Assembly: GCA_028289375.1 (NCBI GenBank)
Contig: JANQQK010000092.1
Span: 1-45,093 of the forward strand
DNA length: 45,093 nucleotides
Source: Phycisphaerae bacterium
GTDB lineage: Bacteria; Planctomycetota; Phycisphaerae; UBA1845
Direction of reading: 5' to 3'
Shown: positions 43,883 to 45,093 of the stretch, piece after piece
Numbering within the stretch: the first letter of the stretch is position 1
How the letters are laid out: each line of letters starts with the position of its first letter
Notes under the pieces: model-generated
What the model saw: the letters and a program-made list of their open reading frames with translations, nothing else
Database searches by the model: none
Told to the model about the DNA's origin: nothing
Made by a program: the position numbers and the translations under genes

Positions 43883-45093
43883 ATGACATCACGATCCATC
43901 GGCGCATCTGCAAAGCGTTGCTCGATCATCCTGACCCTCGCGATGGCGATCGCTCTGCCCATCTCGGCGCTCGCCCAGCAGAAAGGCAAATCGCAGATCG
44001 ATCAGGAAGCAGAGGCCATGCGCCGCATGATCGAATCCGCCCAGGCCAAGCAGAACCCCGATGCTCCGCTTGATCTCAAGCTCTCTGGAAACGACATCAC
44101 CGTCGAAACGCTGCCCACCGGTGAAGTTGTGATCATGGGTAACGAAAGCGATCTCAACATCCTCGAATCCTTCATCAACATGGTCGATCGTCAGATCCCC
44201 GAGAAGGAAGTCGTCATTCACACGCTCGCCAAAGCCAGCGCCGAACAGGTCGCCACCAAACTCGAGTCGATCATTCCGGAAGTCTATCCCGGCATCCAGG
44301 ATCTGCCCGACCAGAGCATCGCCGTGCAGGCACTCTCCTCATCTGTGCTGCTCATCGCCGCCCCCGAATCACGCGTCGACCGCATCATCCAGATCATCGA
44401 AGCCATCGACGAGGTCGAGGAAACCCTGCAGGACTTCGAGGTCATGCGCTTCCAGATCAAGTATCGCAAAGTCGGTGAAGTCGCAGGCCAGCTCGAAGAA
44501 GTCATCAAGAAGATTCAAGCCAAGCAGGGCGCCGAAGTCTCCGAAGAAATCACCTTCGACGTCAACGATGCCGACAACAGCATCACCATCTTCGGCCCTG
44601 AAACGCTCCGCGATCAGATCCAGAAGATCATCGACACCATCGATGTCGAGCCGGCCGAAGGCTTCAGCCATCTCAAGCTCGTCATGTACCCGCTGATCAA
44701 CGTGCAGGCGGAAGACATGAAGTCGCTGCTCGAAGACATGCTCAAGTCCGCCACCGGCGAACAGGACATCCAGGAAGCCATCCGCCGCTTGAGCGTCATC
44801 AAACGCGGCGCCGACGGATCGCAGACCGAACTCCAGCCGCTCGACCTCGACAAGCCGCTCCGCGTGTTGGCCGACAAGGGCACGAACTCGCTGATCATCG
44901 CCACGATCGAAAAGAACATCGATCCGCTCGGCGAGATCGTTCAGTTGCTCGACGGTGTACCCGTCGCGCACGACATGGGCCTGGAGATTTTCCCGCTCAA
45001 ATTCGCCGACGCCGACGCCCTCAAGCAGTTGATCGAGGAGATGTTCGACGATGGCAAGAAACTCCCCGAACGCGCCCCAGGCGGCGATCGCAC
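43883..45093 (+). CDS. Secretin-like protein, GspD candidate (3' end outside window)
   Basis: An open frame of 403 codons that runs off the right edge. ATG 43883 follows AGAAGGAAGGCG. Residues 1-32 are a signal peptide (CSIILTLAMAIALPISALAQQ). Then come secretin-N-type modules: DITVETLPTGEVVIMGNESDLNILESFINMVD, VVIHTLAKASAEQVATKLESII with SIAVQALSSSVLLIAAPESRVDRIIQIIEAID, FEVMRFQIKYRKVGEVAGQLEEVI with NSITIFGPETLRDQIQKIIDTID, and further copies. The pore-forming domain, if present, lies beyond 45093. Its place at the end of the operon fits GspD, but it could also be a second pore-less repeat protein. Confidence 0.82.
   Translation, partial: MTSRSIGASAKRCSIILTLAMAIALPISALAQQKGKSQIDQEAEAMRRMIESAQAKQNPDAPLDLKLSGNDITVETLPTGEVVIMGNESDLNILESFINMVDRQIPEKEVVIHTLAKASAEQVATKLESIIPEVYPGIQDLPDQSIAVQALSSSVLLIAAPESRVDRIIQIIEAIDEVEETLQDFEVMRFQIKYRKVGEVAGQLEEVIKKIQAKQGAEVSEEITFDVNDADNSITIFGPETLRDQIQKIIDTIDVEPAEGFSHLKLVMYPLINVQAEDMKSLLEDMLKSATGEQDIQEAIRRLSVIKRGADGSQTELQPLDLDKPLRVLADKGTNSLIIATIEKNIDPLGEIVQLLDGVPVAHDMGLEIFPLKFADADALKQLIEEMFDDGKKLPERAPGGDR

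Overview
The window looks like chromosomal DNA of a GC-rich, Gram-negative-type bacterium, most likely Planctomycetota (Phycisphaerae-like). This rests on gene content, not on a marker gene. It carries a huge exported protein with DC.GNGVPDEC repeats and a 'TTGDVLAILGAF' dockerin-like motif, a CPYCGYCLRGLP/CPECG zinc-ribbon membrane protein, a type II secretion operon with a PilM-like GspL, and a giant protein of tandem secretin-N modules. An rny-ymdB pair, lexA and a DsbD-type protein are ordinary housekeeping content.

Region 1 (1-7249) is an integrated element lying against the 3' end of a tRNA-Lys(CTT) gene. Its tyrosine integrase ends 46 bp from the tRNA and is preceded by an excisionase-like HTH gene. 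The cargo is a tightly packed plus-strand operon. It encodes a compact E2-like protein, a JAMM (JAB) isopeptidase, a ThiF/E1-like adenylating enzyme, a cysteine-rich RING/treble-clef-like protein and a HerA-type ATPase with a C-terminal winged helix. The order E2-JAB-E1 is that of bacterial ubiquitin-like conjugation operons (BilB-BilC-BilD). The usual first gene, the ubiquitin-like modifier, is not recognisable; a 62-residue unknown sits there, possibly frameshifted. The RING-like and HerA genes are joined to the pathway by overlapping start and stop codons. I regard this as the most interesting system in the window: a mobile, ubiquitin-like conjugation module wired to a DNA-translocase-type ATPase, plausibly for defence or element maintenance.

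Region 2 (7250-10813) is chromosomal: tRNA-Lys, a DUF6174-like lipid-anchored or membrane-anchored protein, lexA (minus), and two small acidic proteins of SUKH-like and DUF4826-like type, then a strong hairpin between convergent genes.

Region 3 (10849-17708) holds a DsbD-type thiol:disulfide interchange protein (minus), a 755-bp non-coding stretch with a good sigma70-like promoter, RNase Y, a YmdB-type phosphodiesterase, a zinc-ribbon membrane protein and a DUF3841 protein.

Region 4 (17975-24324) holds a 1659-residue exported protein (seven FG-GAP blades, then 54 Cys-Asp-Asn repeats in a three-part higher-order pattern, then a dockerin-like end), a GYF_2 + AIM24/TIGR00266 protein (minus), and a small Flp-type pilin (minus).

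Region 5 (24687-45093, runs off the right edge) is a type II secretion operon in the order E-F-G-H-I-J-K-L(PilM)-M, followed by a 2597-residue protein with about 25 tandem secretin-N (NolW-like) modules and no secretin pore domain, and then the start of a second secretin-like gene that continues past the window. E and F power and anchor the pseudopilus, G-K build it, L and M link the ATPase to the membrane, and the last two genes belong to the periplasmic or outer-membrane side.
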